Shown one piece after another: positions 26,023-34,962 of a DNA stretch of 64,000 nucleotides. A model generated the notes under the pieces. That model was not told the origin of the DNA, ran no database searches, and saw only the letters and a program-made list of their open reading frames with translations. A program made the translations under genes and the position numbers. The DNA is taken from contig NZ_CP072203.1 in the NCBI RefSeq assembly GCF_017654315.1, positions 186,001 through 250,000 on the forward strand. The letters are read 5' to 3'. Within the stretch, counting starts at the first letter, position 1; every line of letters begins with the position of its first letter. The stretch is from Gordonia polyisoprenivorans (lineage in GTDB: Bacteria; Actinomycetota; Actinomycetes; Mycobacteriales; Mycobacteriaceae).

Positions 26023-26103
26023 GATAGGAGATTCGAACTCCTGAGGGCTGTTAACCCAACCCGCGTTCCAGGCGAGCGCCATAGGCCACTAGGCGAATCC
26101 TCC
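26015..26103 (-). tRNA. tRNA-Ser (anticodon GGA)
   Basis: The minus strand folds as a class II tRNA: acceptor GGAGGAT with ATCCTCC, long variable arm, T-loop GTTCGAATC and anticodon loop CTGGAAC giving anticodon GGA. Discriminator G is followed by an encoded CCA. Its 3' end is the likely integration site of the adjoining islet. Confidence 0.95.
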
Positions 26104-26191
26104 AACGACGGTCGATCATAGCCGGGAGCGGGCGTCCAACCCAAACTGCACCGTCATCACCGACCTCCGAACCCGCCCGACCGGGCCTCTC

Positions 26192-26836
26192 CTAGCGCAG
26201 GTTTGCGGGCAGCAGCGAGACCGGCGCGATGAGGGTGTCGGTGTCGGAGCTACCGGCCGACAGGATGCCGATGACGTTGCCTTGTGCATCCCGGATGCCC
26301 GATCCGCTGTCGCCTTCGGCCGAGCGCAAGAGCGCGCGGACGCTGGTCGTCGTGTTCTGCAGCAGGAAGGGCGGGGCGAAGGAGTATCCGTATGCGGTGC
26401 GCATGGTCGGCTTGGGGTCGGTGATGGTGCCGGCACTGAACCGCGTGGTCACGCCGTTCTTGGTGACCCGTTCGCCCTTGACGATCGGAGCGCTCCAGGC
26501 GATCGAGTCGACCTGCGCGTGGGTGTTGCGCCCGAGGCTGATGACCGCGATGTCCAGACCCTTGGTGATCCGGTTGGCGGTGATGCGGCCGATCGTGTCG
26601 CCGTGCTCGTCATACACCTCCTGGCCGATGTGTCCGCAGTGACCGGCGGTGAGGGCTTTGGTCGGGGAGACGACGGCACCGAGTGTGCAGGAGGTGGCCG
26701 TGATGATCGTCTCGTCGACGTTGATCTCCATACCCGACCGCACCGTCGGGACAGCCGCCTGAGCGGAGGCCATCGGGGCTGCGACGAGTCCCGCAGCGCT
26801 GAGCACGAACGCGGCGGCCATCAATTTGATACGCAT
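26192..26836 (-). CDS. Secreted trypsin-like serine protease (S1 family)
   Basis: This is a 214-residue secreted chymotrypsin-fold protease. A signal peptide (AAFVLSAAGLVAAPMASAQA) precedes the catalytic triad: His in KALTAGHC, Asp in GLDIAVISL and Ser in SAEGDSGSGIRD. The Cys in SCTLGAVV can pair with that of TAGHC. It has no membrane anchor or PDZ domain, so it is a free secreted protease. It diverges from the NmrA gene. The 140 bp between them holds imperfect inverted repeats (CTATC/GATAG and GGCAATC/GATTGCC at about 26865-26912) that could be regulatory. Confidence 0.9.
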   Translation of the reverse strand: MRIKLMAAAFVLSAAGLVAAPMASAQAAVPTVRSGMEINVDETIITATSCTLGAVVSPTKALTAGHCGHIGQEVYDEHGDTIGRITANRITKGLDIAVISLGRNTHAQVDSIAWSAPIVKGERVTKNGVTTRFSAGTITDPKPTMRTAYGYSFAPPFLLQNTTTSVRALLRSAEGDSGSGIRDAQGNVIGILSAGSSDTDTLIAPVSLLPANLR

Positions 26837-26976
26837 GTGTTCCGTCTTTCGTCTGGTTGGCGAACTGAGGGCAATCTATCAGGCATATTCGAGATAGCAA
26901 ATCATCGATTGCCGGTTTGTCCCCATTTAAGTGGAACGTCCGTAGACTCGTGGCGCCGTCGTCGAAGGGAACCCAC

Positions 26977-27852
26977 ATGTCCACTGCTTCCACTCCCACC
27001 GGTCCGATCGCGGTCCTCGGCGCCACCGGAGGTCAGGGCGGCGCCGTTGTCGATGCACTCCTCGACGTCGGACGAAGCGTTCGGGCCGTCGTCCGGTCGC
27101 CGGAGTCCTCGCGCGCGCAGGCACTTGCCGACCGCGGTGTCGAGCTGGCCGTCGCCGACCTGATGGGTGGCGACGGCCTGGCCGAGGCGTTTGCCGGAGT
27201 CGCCGGAGCGTTCGCGCTCACCACGCCGTTCGAGTCGGGTGTCGACGCCGAGCTCACCCAGGGGGATGCGATCATCGCCGCGGCGCGTGCATCAGCGCTG
27301 CCATATCTCGTGTTCTCCTCGGTCGCCAGCGCCGACCTGAATACCGGGGTCCCTCACTTCGATTCGAAGTACCAAGTCGAGCAGCGCCTCGCGGCGACCG
27401 ACATCGCCCACACCGTCGTCGGACCGACGTACTTCTACGACAACATCTTCGGCGATCGTGATGCACTCGCGGCCGGGTTACTCCTGATGGCGATGCCGAC
27501 CGAGATGCCGCTGCAGCAACTCTCGCGTGCGGACCTGGGATCATTCGTCGCGAACCTCTTCGCCGATCCCTCTGCCCATGCCGGTGAGCGCATCGACATC
27601 GCCTCCGATTCGGTGACACCGGGCCAGATGGCCGCCGTCCTGTCGTCGGTCACCGGCAACGATGTTCACGCGGAATCCTATGATCCCGAACGTATCTCAT
27701 CACCGGACATGCGTGCGATGTTCGGTTTCCTCTCGACAACGGGCTACAGCGTCAACATCACCCAACTGCATCAGCAGTACCCCCAGGTCGGGTGGCAGTC
27801 GTTCGCCGAATGGGCGGCCGGCGCGTTCGGCCAGGGCGTCGACACGCCCTAG
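26977..27852 (+). CDS. NmrA-like NAD(P)-binding protein
   Basis: This is a 291-residue atypical short-chain dehydrogenase fold protein of the NmrA/HSCARG group. The N-terminal Rossmann motif is AVLGATGGQGGAVVDALL. The catalytic-type Tyr/Lys pair is replaced by the NmrA-type VFSSVASADLNTGVPHFDSK segment, then GPTYFYDNIFG. Family members act as NAD(P)H sensors or reduce quinones; which applies here is unknown. I start at ATG 26977 with AAGGGA upstream. It is convergent with the Prim-PolC gene, 10 bp apart. Confidence 0.85.
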   Translation: MSTASTPTGPIAVLGATGGQGGAVVDALLDVGRSVRAVVRSPESSRAQALADRGVELAVADLMGGDGLAEAFAGVAGAFALTTPFESGVDAELTQGDAIIAAARASALPYLVFSSVASADLNTGVPHFDSKYQVEQRLAATDIAHTVVGPTYFYDNIFGDRDALAAGLLLMAMPTEMPLQQLSRADLGSFVANLFADPSAHAGERIDIASDSVTPGQMAAVLSSVTGNDVHAESYDPERISSPDMRAMFGFLSTTGYSVNITQLHQQYPQVGWQSFAEWAAGAFGQGVDTP

Positions 27853-27862
27853 GAAGACCGGG

Positions 27863-28939
27863 TTACTCCACCCGGTTGCCGTGTTCATCCCAGTGTGCGG
27901 CAACCTTTTTGCTCGGTTGGACACGTGGCGGCTCGCCGGGCATCTTGGGGTAGCTCGGCGGGTACGGCATGTCGTGCAGCCCGTTGGCGTCGTCGCGCTG
28001 CACCATCTCCAACAGCGGTTCGAGGCCGACGCGGTGCTCGGCGATGTCGGCCATCGGATCCCGGCGTCGGGCAACCAGGTCGGGGACGGTGGCCATGGTC
28101 GCGTCGTCGGGATGTATCTCGGCGAGTTCGGCCCACGTCACCGGCGTCGATACCCGGGCGTTGGCGCTGCGGCGCACCGAGTACGGCGAGGCCATCGTGC
28201 GGTCCCGCGCATTCTGGTTGAAGTCGATGAAGATCCGTTCTCCGCGTTCCTCTTTCCACCAGGAGGTGGTCACCGTGTCGGGATCACGACGCTCCATCTC
28301 GCGCGCGATCGCGATCACCGCACGGCGGGTGGCGATGAAGTCCCACTGCGGCTCGATCGGCACGAACACATGAATACCGCGCCCGCCCGAGGTCTTGGGG
28401 AATCCGGTGTATCCGAGTTCGTCGAGCAATGGGGCGAGCACATCGATCGCCACCCGACGCACATCGTCGAAATCGGTACCCGGCTGTGGATCGAGATCGA
28501 TGCGCAACTGGTCGGGATGATCGTTGTCACCATCATGGGTGGGCCAACTGTGAAAGGTGACGGTACCGAGATTCGCCCCCCACACGATGTCGGCAGGTGC
28601 TTTGGGGCACAACGCATCTCCGGTACGTCCGGAGGGGAATGTGATCCGGGTGGACGGAACGTGCTCGGGACGTTTCTTGGCGATGTGCTTCTGGTAGATC
28701 TCGTCGCCCTCGATACCGTCGGGGAAGCGCTGCAGGAAGGTGGGCCGATCGCGCAGCGCTGTCATGATCGGGCCGTCGCCGCCGTCGTCGAGCAGGGCCA
28801 TCTGCCGGTAGTAGCCGACGAGATCGCGTTTGCGGCCACCATTTTCACCGAGTTCGGGGAAGTAGATCTTGTCGGGGTTGCTCATGCGTACGGCGATACC
28901 ACCGACGTCGAGTTCTTCGGCGGGCGAGCGAGAAGCCAT
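27863..28939 (-). CDS. Prim-PolC, LigD-type primase-polymerase
   Basis: This is a 358-residue archaeo-eukaryotic primase-superfamily polymerase, equivalent to M. tuberculosis Rv3730c. Active-site motifs are RIDLDPQPG (metal-binding Asp pair), SGGRGIHVFVP and FIDFNQNARDR. In mycobacteria Prim-PolC fills short gaps and works with LigC in base-excision repair. The ATG at 28939 follows the ligC stop by a single base, so the two are co-translated. The long start at 28963 adds residues inside ligC and is less likely. Unlike LigD there is no fused nuclease or ligase domain. Confidence 0.92.
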   Translation of the reverse strand: MASRSPAEELDVGGIAVRMSNPDKIYFPELGENGGRKRDLVGYYRQMALLDDGGDGPIMTALRDRPTFLQRFPDGIEGDEIYQKHIAKKRPEHVPSTRITFPSGRTGDALCPKAPADIVWGANLGTVTFHSWPTHDGDNDHPDQLRIDLDPQPGTDFDDVRRVAIDVLAPLLDELGYTGFPKTSGGRGIHVFVPIEPQWDFIATRRAVIAIAREMERRDPDTVTTSWWKEERGERIFIDFNQNARDRTMASPYSVRRSANARVSTPVTWAELAEIHPDDATMATVPDLVARRRDPMADIAEHRVGLEPLLEMVQRDDANGLHDMPYPPSYPKMPGEPPRVQPSKKVAAHWDEHGNRVE

Positions 28940-28940
28940 G

Positions 28941-30011
28941 TCAGTCCTGCCCTTCCAGCACATCGTGCAGGTCGTAGGTCAGCGGCACGTCGAGCTGCTC
29001 GTATCCACAGCTGTCGGGCTCGCGGTCGGGACGCCATCGTAGGAACTTGACGGTGTGCCGGAAGCGGCCGTTCTCCATCTGGTCATAGGCAACCTCGGCG
29101 ACGAGTTCGGGCCGGATCGGAATCCACTCCCCCGACTTCTCCGAACGCCACCGCGTCGGTTCCCCGGCAGAGGGTTTGTCCGGGTCGAGACGCATCGGCT
29201 CGAACATCTGCTGCAGCTCGACGCGCTTGGCATCGGTGAAAGCACCTGCCCCACCGACCATTCGCAGCTCGCCGTCGTAGAACAGCCCCAGCAGCATCGA
29301 CCCCAGACCGGTACCGCTCTTGTGCACGCGGTAGCCGATCACCACACAGTCGGCAGTTCGCTTGTGCTTGACCTTGATCATCTCGCGCTTGTTCTCCAGG
29401 TAGTGACCGGCAAGGCGTTTGGCGACGACGCCGTCGAGTCCGGCGCCCTCGAACGCCGAGAACCAGTCCTCGGCGACGGCCGGATCGGCGGTCACCCGAC
29501 TGACATGGAATCGGCGATCACGCCCGCCCGGACCGATGGCCTCCACGAGCGCCTCGCGCCTGGTAACGAAAGACTCGTCGATGACACCGACGTTCCCGAG
29601 CGCGAGGGCGTCGAAGCCGATGAAGATCGCCGGTGTGGTCTCGGCGAGCATCGCGACCCGCGAGGCCGCCGGATGGATGCGCTGGGCCAGCGAGTCCCAG
29701 TCGAGTCGATGGGTGTCGCCGATGAGCGAGGGCACACCGATCTCCCCGTCGAGCACCACTTTCAGGGGCAACTCCGCGCGGGCGGCGGCAACGATCTCGG
29801 GAAAGTAACGTGCGAGGTCCTTGCCACCGCGAGAGCCGATGACGACCTCGTCGCCGTCACGAAAGATCAACGCGCGGAATCCGTCCCACTTCGGTTCGTA
29901 GGACCATTCCGGATTGTCGGCGGGTTGGGCCGGAACCGCGCTCGCCGCTTTGGCGAGCATCGGCGCGACCGGAGGAGTGACGGGGAGATCCACCTCACCA
30001 TCGTCACCCAC
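28941..30011 (-). CDS. ligC: ATP-dependent DNA ligase LigC
   Basis: This is a 356-residue ATP-dependent ligase that seals nicks during repair, matching M. tuberculosis Rv3731. The nucleotidyl-transferase motif I is SYEPKWDGFRALIF with the adenylated Lys, motif III is AIFIGFDALAL, motif IV GLDGVVAKRL and motif V EMIKVKHKRTADC. The OB-fold domain follows, ending with TVKFLRWRPDRE. It starts with GTG at 30011. It is paired with Prim-PolC on the same strand and diverges from gluQ only 17 bp away, so promoters must overlap. Confidence 0.94.
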   Translation of the reverse strand: MGDDGEVDLPVTPPVAPMLAKAASAVPAQPADNPEWSYEPKWDGFRALIFRDGDEVVIGSRGGKDLARYFPEIVAAARAELPLKVVLDGEIGVPSLIGDTHRLDWDSLAQRIHPAASRVAMLAETTPAIFIGFDALALGNVGVIDESFVTRREALVEAIGPGGRDRRFHVSRVTADPAVAEDWFSAFEGAGLDGVVAKRLAGHYLENKREMIKVKHKRTADCVVIGYRVHKSGTGLGSMLLGLFYDGELRMVGGAGAFTDAKRVELQQMFEPMRLDPDKPSAGEPTRWRSEKSGEWIPIRPELVAEVAYDQMENGRFRHTVKFLRWRPDREPDSCGYEQLDVPLTYDLHDVLEGQD

Positions 30012-30028
30012 TTGTAGCCTCTAGGGCA

Positions 30029-30961
30029 ATGACCGCACACCCTGGCGTTTCCGCGGCCGGCCCGGCGGGACGGTTCGCCCCGTCGCCCTCCGGAGACCTC
30101 CATGTGGGCAACCTGCGTACCGCCGTGTTGGCGTGGCTGTTCGCCAACACGACGGACCGGAGGTTCTTGCTGCGCATGGAGAATCTGGACCGCACAGCCG
30201 TCGGCTCGGACGCCCGACAGATCGCCGACCTGCACGCACTCGGCCTCTCCTGGGAGGAGCCGGTGCGCTACCAAACCGATCGGCTGCCGCGCTACCGGCA
30301 GGTCATCGACGACCTCACCGCGACCGGACGGACCTTCGAGTGCTTTTGCACACGTCGCGAGATCCTCGAGGCACCCAGCGCACCGCACACACCGCCGGGC
30401 GCGTACCCGGGAACCTGCCGCACCCTGACCGCCGCGCAACGCGAGGCCAAGCGTGCGGCCGGCCGGCCACCGGCGATCCGGATCATCGCCGACCGCAGCA
30501 CGTTCACCGTCGACGACGTACTCCACGGCCGCTACACCGGTGCGGTCGACGATTTCGTCATCCAACGCGGTGACGGCACCCCGGCCTACAACCTGGCCGT
30601 GGTCGTCGACGACGCGGAGCAGGGCATCGACCAGGTCTGCCGCGGCGACGACCTGTTGTCGTCGGCGCCGCGACAAGCGTATCTGGCCACGCTGCTGGGA
30701 TATTCGCCGCCGACCTACGCCCATGTCCCCATGGTGCTCAACACCGACGGCGTCCGGCTCAGCAAGCGCGACGGCGCAGTCACCCTCGCCGACCTCGCGG
30801 CCACCGGCATCGATGCCGGCATCGTCCTCGATCACATCGCCGTGTCACTGGGTCTCGCCGCGGCGGGCGAGCGCATCGACATCGCCACGCTGGCAGCGAG
30901 ATTCGATCCCGCTGTGCTGCCGCACTCGCCGTGGATCGTCTCCGATCTCGAGTGGCGCTGA
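30029..30961 (+). CDS. gluQ: Glutamyl-queuosine tRNA(Asp) synthetase
   Basis: GluQ-RS attaches glutamate to the queuosine base at position 34 of tRNA-Asp. The 310-residue protein is a GluRS catalytic domain without the anticodon-binding part. It has the HIGH-like motif SPSGDLHVGNLRTA, the KMSKS-like motif GVRLSKRDGAV, and a zinc site with Cys in FECFCTRRE and PGTCR. The start is ATG 30029. A tRNA-guanine transglycosylase gene lies 3 kb downstream, which fits a queuosine function; no other queuosine-synthesis gene is in the window. Confidence 0.93.
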   Translation: MTAHPGVSAAGPAGRFAPSPSGDLHVGNLRTAVLAWLFANTTDRRFLLRMENLDRTAVGSDARQIADLHALGLSWEEPVRYQTDRLPRYRQVIDDLTATGRTFECFCTRREILEAPSAPHTPPGAYPGTCRTLTAAQREAKRAAGRPPAIRIIADRSTFTVDDVLHGRYTGAVDDFVIQRGDGTPAYNLAVVVDDAEQGIDQVCRGDDLLSSAPRQAYLATLLGYSPPTYAHVPMVLNTDGVRLSKRDGAVTLADLAATGIDAGIVLDHIAVSLGLAAAGERIDIATLAARFDPAVLPHSPWIVSDLEWR

Positions 30962-30992
30962 CCGCTCTTGGCGCAACCGGCCGCGGCTGCGC

Positions 30993-31994
30993 TCAGCTCG
31001 CGGTGGCGAGCAGTCGGGTCAGGACGTCGTCGATGGACAGCACCCCGATGACCCGCCCGCCGTCGACGACGACCGCGATGTGATTGCGGTACTGCCGCAT
31101 TCGGCTCAGGGCGTCGTAGACCGGAAGTGCAGGCGTCATTTCCAGCACCGGCCGCATGAGGTCTGCGGCGCTCGCGTCGGGGGCGGCCTCGAGACAGTCC
31201 CGGACGTGGACGACACCGCTGACCCGCGGCCCGTCGCGGACCACGAGACGCAGATGCCCGCTGTCCCTGGCCCGTGCCTCGATGACGGCCGCCCTCGCAT
31301 CGTGATCGACCCCATCGGGATCGACCACCGTCGCCACGTCCGCCACCGTCAGTGACGCGAGATCCAGTGCGCTCGAGAGGTGTTCGTGATAGCGGGCCTC
31401 GAGCGTACCGACGGTCGCCGAATGCTCGACGAGCTGGCGCAACGTCTCCGGATCCTGCCCGGAAGCGACCTGGTCGACGGCCTCCACACCGACCATCCGC
31501 AACACCCGGTTGGCCAGCCTGTTGAGTTGGACGATCACCGGGCGGGTGAACCACATGAACACCCGCATCGGGATGGCCAACAACACCGCCGACCGTTCCG
31601 GGTGGGCGATCGCCCACGACTTCGGCGCCATCTCACCGACCACCAGGTGCAGGAACGTCACGATGATCAGCGCCAGGACGAATCCGGCGATGTCGGCCAA
31701 CCACAGTGGCGCGCCGATGTTCTCGAACGCCGGCGTCAGCCAGTGATGGACGGCCGGCTTGGTGACCGCACCGAGCGCCAACGTGCACACGGTGATCCCC
31801 AACTGCGAACCGGCGAGCAGTACGGACAGCTCCGACGCGCTGCGCAGGGCGGCACGCGCGGAACGGCTGGTCGCCGCGGCGTCTTCGAGGCGGTGCCTGC
31901 GCGCGGCGATCAGCGCGAACTCCACGGCGACGAAGAAGGCGCTGGCCGCGATCAACGCGACCGTCACGGCGAGAACGACCCAGGGGTTGCTCAT
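30993..31994 (-). CDS. CNNM/CorC-type membrane protein, shorter paralogue
   Basis: This is a 333-residue protein with a DUF21 (CNNM) transmembrane domain of about four helices and a cytoplasmic CBS-pair domain. The motif AASAFFVAVEFALIAARRHR is the DUF21 hallmark, followed by VVGEMAPKSWAIAHPERSA. Relatives transport or sense Mg2+/Co2+; the function in actinobacteria is unsettled. The C-terminal CorC_HlyC domain of the longer paralogue is absent. Its start overlaps the stop of the upstream paralogue by 4 bp. The pair resembles Rv1841c-Rv1842c. Confidence 0.9.
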   Translation of the reverse strand: MSNPWVVLAVTVALIAASAFFVAVEFALIAARRHRLEDAAATSRSARAALRSASELSVLLAGSQLGITVCTLALGAVTKPAVHHWLTPAFENIGAPLWLADIAGFVLALIIVTFLHLVVGEMAPKSWAIAHPERSAVLLAIPMRVFMWFTRPVIVQLNRLANRVLRMVGVEAVDQVASGQDPETLRQLVEHSATVGTLEARYHEHLSSALDLASLTVADVATVVDPDGVDHDARAAVIEARARDSGHLRLVVRDGPRVSGVVHVRDCLEAAPDASAADLMRPVLEMTPALPVYDALSRMRQYRNHIAVVVDGGRVIGVLSIDDVLTRLLATAS

Positions 31995-33388
31995 CGCTGA
32001 CTCTCCTTCGGTGATTCGTCGGCGGCCGGGACGGTCTCGCGCGTCACGTGCACCATGGCGGGTACTCGGTGGGCGATCTCGACGACAGTGGCGATCAGTC
32101 GCGGCGGGAGCGCCGGTTCGTCGTCGACGAGGCCCGCCGGGTCGGGTTCGATCGGCAACACCACGCTGTCGCCGACCTCGGGCAGTTCCCCCGCGGTGGC
32201 GATGACCAGACCGCTCAGCGTTTCGTAATCCCCTTCGGGGAGTCCGTATCCCAGCGTGCGGGACACCTCGTCGAGGTGTGCGTCACCGCGGATCGCCCAG
32301 CCGTCGGCGAGCACCGCGATGGGTCCGGTGTCGGCGGGATCGTGCTCGTCGTCGATCTCACCAACGAGTTCCTCGGCCATGTCCTCGGTGGTGACGATGC
32401 CGGCAAATCCGCCGTATTCATCGATGACGACCGCCATCTCGTCACCGGCGGCGGTGACGTCGTCGAGTACCTGCGGCAGCGGCAGCGTCGTCGGGACGAT
32501 CACCGCGGGGCGTGCGAGGTCGCGGGCGGTCCTTGCAGTCGGTGCCGGGGTCGCCGACCATTCCAGGATGTCGGCGAGGTGGACCACCCCGACGACGTCG
32601 TCGGTGCCCGCATCGATCACGGGATAGCGTGTGTGGCCGGTCGCCATGCGGCTACGGACCGCGGCGAGATCGAGGTCGGCGGGCACGGTGTCCACGCGCG
32701 GACGCGGGATCATCGCGTGATCGGCGGCGCGAGTGGGGAATTCGAGAACGCGATCGAGAAGCTGGGAGAGTTCCGCGGGAATCTCCCCGGCCTGCGCCGA
32801 CTCCGCGACGATGTGTTCGAGGTCGCGGGGCGTCGCCGAATGCTCGACGTCGTGCACCGGTTCGATGCGCAGCGCCTTGAGCAGCAGGTTGGACGCCGCG
32901 TCGAACACCGTGATCAACGGACCGAAGATCTTGAGGTAGGTGCGGGTCGACAACGCGAGTCGACGCGCAACCGGTTCGGGCCGGGCGATGGCGAGGTTCT
33001 TGGGGAACAGCTCGCCGAAGACCATCTGGATCACCGTCGAGAACAGCACCGCGAGGATCGTGCCGATGGCCACGCCGACCGACACCGGGACCCCGACGTC
33101 GCCGAGCAGGTCACCGAAGCCGCTGCCGATGAGCGGTTCGGCGACGTAGCCGACGAGCAGACCGGTGACGGTGATGCCGAGCTGAGCGCCGGACAGCATG
33201 AATGACGTGCGTCGGGTCACCGCGAGCGCACGGGTTGCGGCGGTGTCACCTGCCTCGGCACGTGCCTTGAGGCGGGACCGGTCGACGGCCATGTAGGCGA
33301 ATTCCTGGGCGACGAAGTAGCCGGTCAGCGCCGTGATCGCAAAGACCACCAGGATGCCGATGAGGATCCCGAGCAATGTCAGCAGCAT
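31991..33388 (-). CDS. CNNM/CorC-type membrane protein with CBS and CorC_HlyC domains
   Basis: This is a 465-residue protein with the DUF21 membrane domain (YFVAQEFAYMAVDRSRLKAR; VFGELFPKNLAIARPEPVAR), then a CBS pair (MIPRPRVDTVPADLDLAAVR; DEMAVVIDEYGGFAGIVTTE) and a C-terminal CorC_HlyC domain (AIRGDAHLDEVSRTLG...ETLSGLVIATAGELP). It probably handles divalent cations. It is translated just before the shorter paralogue, and the two likely form a heteromer. The 236 bp upstream (33389-33624) hold a short tandem repeat and no gene. Confidence 0.92.
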   Translation of the reverse strand: MLLTLLGILIGILVVFAITALTGYFVAQEFAYMAVDRSRLKARAEAGDTAATRALAVTRRTSFMLSGAQLGITVTGLLVGYVAEPLIGSGFGDLLGDVGVPVSVGVAIGTILAVLFSTVIQMVFGELFPKNLAIARPEPVARRLALSTRTYLKIFGPLITVFDAASNLLLKALRIEPVHDVEHSATPRDLEHIVAESAQAGEIPAELSQLLDRVLEFPTRAADHAMIPRPRVDTVPADLDLAAVRSRMATGHTRYPVIDAGTDDVVGVVHLADILEWSATPAPTARTARDLARPAVIVPTTLPLPQVLDDVTAAGDEMAVVIDEYGGFAGIVTTEDMAEELVGEIDDEHDPADTGPIAVLADGWAIRGDAHLDEVSRTLGYGLPEGDYETLSGLVIATAGELPEVGDSVVLPIEPDPAGLVDDEPALPPRLIATVVEIAHRVPAMVHVTRETVPAADESPKESQR

Positions 33389-33573
33389 GATGCCCCGCTC
33401 TCGGGGGACATGACCGCGGCTCGGTCAGAAAACGGTGCCCCCGGATGGGGGCCGGATCGTCGGGGTTTCTTGCGTTTGCGCTTCGCGCGGGTCATCGGAG
33501 CTTTCGGTCTCGGGTCGGGGGTGATTCACAGGATACGCAAAGCCAACGGGTCGGGCGCTCTCGGAGTTCCCGA

Positions 33574-33614
33574 GGGCGCTGTCGGCGTCAGGAAGGGCGC
33601 TGTCGGCGTCAGGA
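33574..33614 (+). repeat. Short tandem repeat, two 20-bp units
   Basis: The unit GGGCGCTGTCGGCGTCAGGA occurs twice (33574-33593, 33595-33614), one base apart, in the gap between the CNNM pair and tgt. No role is evident. Confidence 0.7.
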
Positions 33615-33624
33615 TAGAGCGCCG

Positions 33625-34893
33625 TCAGCGCGCGGCGCGACCGGCGTAGTAGCGGCCGAGGAAGTCGTCGCGGTACGCCTCGTAGTCGCCGTTCTCGATG
33701 GCACGGCGGGCCCCGTCGACCATGTCGATGACGAAGGAGACGTTGTGCAGGGTTGCCAGCGTCGCCGCGAGCCCTTCCTTGGCCTTGAACAGGTGATGCA
33801 GGTAGGCGCGGGTGTATTGCGAGGTGTAATTGGCGATCTCGGGGTCGATCGGCCCGAAGTCCTTGCGGTAGCGCGCGTTGGTGATGTTGACCCGGCCATC
33901 GCGGGTGTAGACGGCACCGTTGCGCGCGACCCGCGTCGGCGAGACGCAGTCGAAGGTGTCCGCGCCGTTCTCGATGGCGGTGAAGATGTCGTCGGGCTCA
34001 CTGATGCCGAGGAGATGTTTGGGTGCGTTCTCCGGGAGTTCGGTGTTGACCCAGCCGACGATGGTGCCGAGGTTGTCCTTCTCCAACGCACCGCCGATCC
34101 CGTAGCCGCCGAAGCCTTTTCCGCCGTTCTCGCGGTCGATGCGGGACAGTTCGGTCAGATCCCGCGCGGCCTTGCGTCGTAGATCCTCGTACTGCGCGCC
34201 CTGCAACACGCCCCACAGCGCCTGCTGCGGGCGGTGGCTGCGTTCGACCGAGAGCCGATTGTGTTCGGCGAGACAACGAATCGCCCAGAGCCGGGTCCGC
34301 TCGAGCGAATTCTCCTGATAGCCACGGGTGTTCATCAGGGTGGTGAGCTCGTCGAAGGCGAAGATGATGTCGGCGCCGAGCTGATGCTGGATCTGCATCG
34401 ACACCTCGGGGGTGAAGCGGTGAAACGAGCCGTCGAGGTGCGACTTGAAGGTGACGCCGTCGTCGTCGACGTGGGAAAGTCGTTCGCGCCCTTCGGCGAT
34501 CTTGTGATCGTCCTGCTCGCCGGTCACGTCCATCGAGATGACCTTCTTGAACCCGGCGCCCAGCGACATCACCTGGAAGCCGCCGCTGTCGGTGTAGGTG
34601 GGGCCCCGCCAGTTCATGAACGCACCCAGCCCGCCGGCCGCGTCGATGATCTCCGGCCCCGGCTGCAGATACAGGTGATAGGCGTTGGCCAGCACCGCTT
34701 GTGCCCCGAGCGCGGCCACCGACTCCGGCAGCACGGTCTTGACCGTCGCCTTGGTCCCGACCGGCACGAACGCAGGCGTGGCGATCTCCCCATGCGGCGT
34801 CGTGATGACACCGGTGCGCCCCAATGTGCCGGGGAGTCGGGTGCCGATCCGGAAGGTGTCGTGCGAACTCACCGGAGCATCTTCGCAGGCCAT
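33625..34893 (-). CDS. tgt: tRNA-guanine transglycosylase, lacking the zinc cysteines
   Basis: Tgt exchanges guanine-34 of GUN-anticodon tRNAs for preQ1 or queuine. The 422-residue protein keeps the catalytic Asp in YTDSGGFQVMSL, the base-binding DELTTLMNTRGYQ, LQGAQYEDLRR, GYGIGG, LLGISEPDDI and the second catalytic Asp in DTFDCVSPTR. The family's C-x-C-x2-C zinc site is missing: the stretch reads IDPEIANYTSQYTRAYLHH, with I, N and S at the cysteine positions. An insert after VMSLGAGFKK makes it longer than E. coli Tgt. The start is ATG 34893; GTG 34872 (VSSHDTFRIG) is equally possible. Confidence 0.92.
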   Translation of the reverse strand: MACEDAPVSSHDTFRIGTRLPGTLGRTGVITTPHGEIATPAFVPVGTKATVKTVLPESVAALGAQAVLANAYHLYLQPGPEIIDAAGGLGAFMNWRGPTYTDSGGFQVMSLGAGFKKVISMDVTGEQDDHKIAEGRERLSHVDDDGVTFKSHLDGSFHRFTPEVSMQIQHQLGADIIFAFDELTTLMNTRGYQENSLERTRLWAIRCLAEHNRLSVERSHRPQQALWGVLQGAQYEDLRRKAARDLTELSRIDRENGGKGFGGYGIGGALEKDNLGTIVGWVNTELPENAPKHLLGISEPDDIFTAIENGADTFDCVSPTRVARNGAVYTRDGRVNITNARYRKDFGPIDPEIANYTSQYTRAYLHHLFKAKEGLAATLATLHNVSFVIDMVDGARRAIENGDYEAYRDDFLGRYYAGRAAR

Positions 34894-34962
34894 GAGCGTG
34901 CAGCTCAAACCGACGGTTGTCGTCTGTTCGTTCTCCGGGGCGGGTTCGCTACGGTGAAGACC

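Noticed and set aside
26837..26976. Inverted repeats between the protease and NmrA genes as a defined operator
   Set aside because: The half-sites are short and unevenly spaced and no regulator is adjacent, so they are mentioned only in the protease entry.
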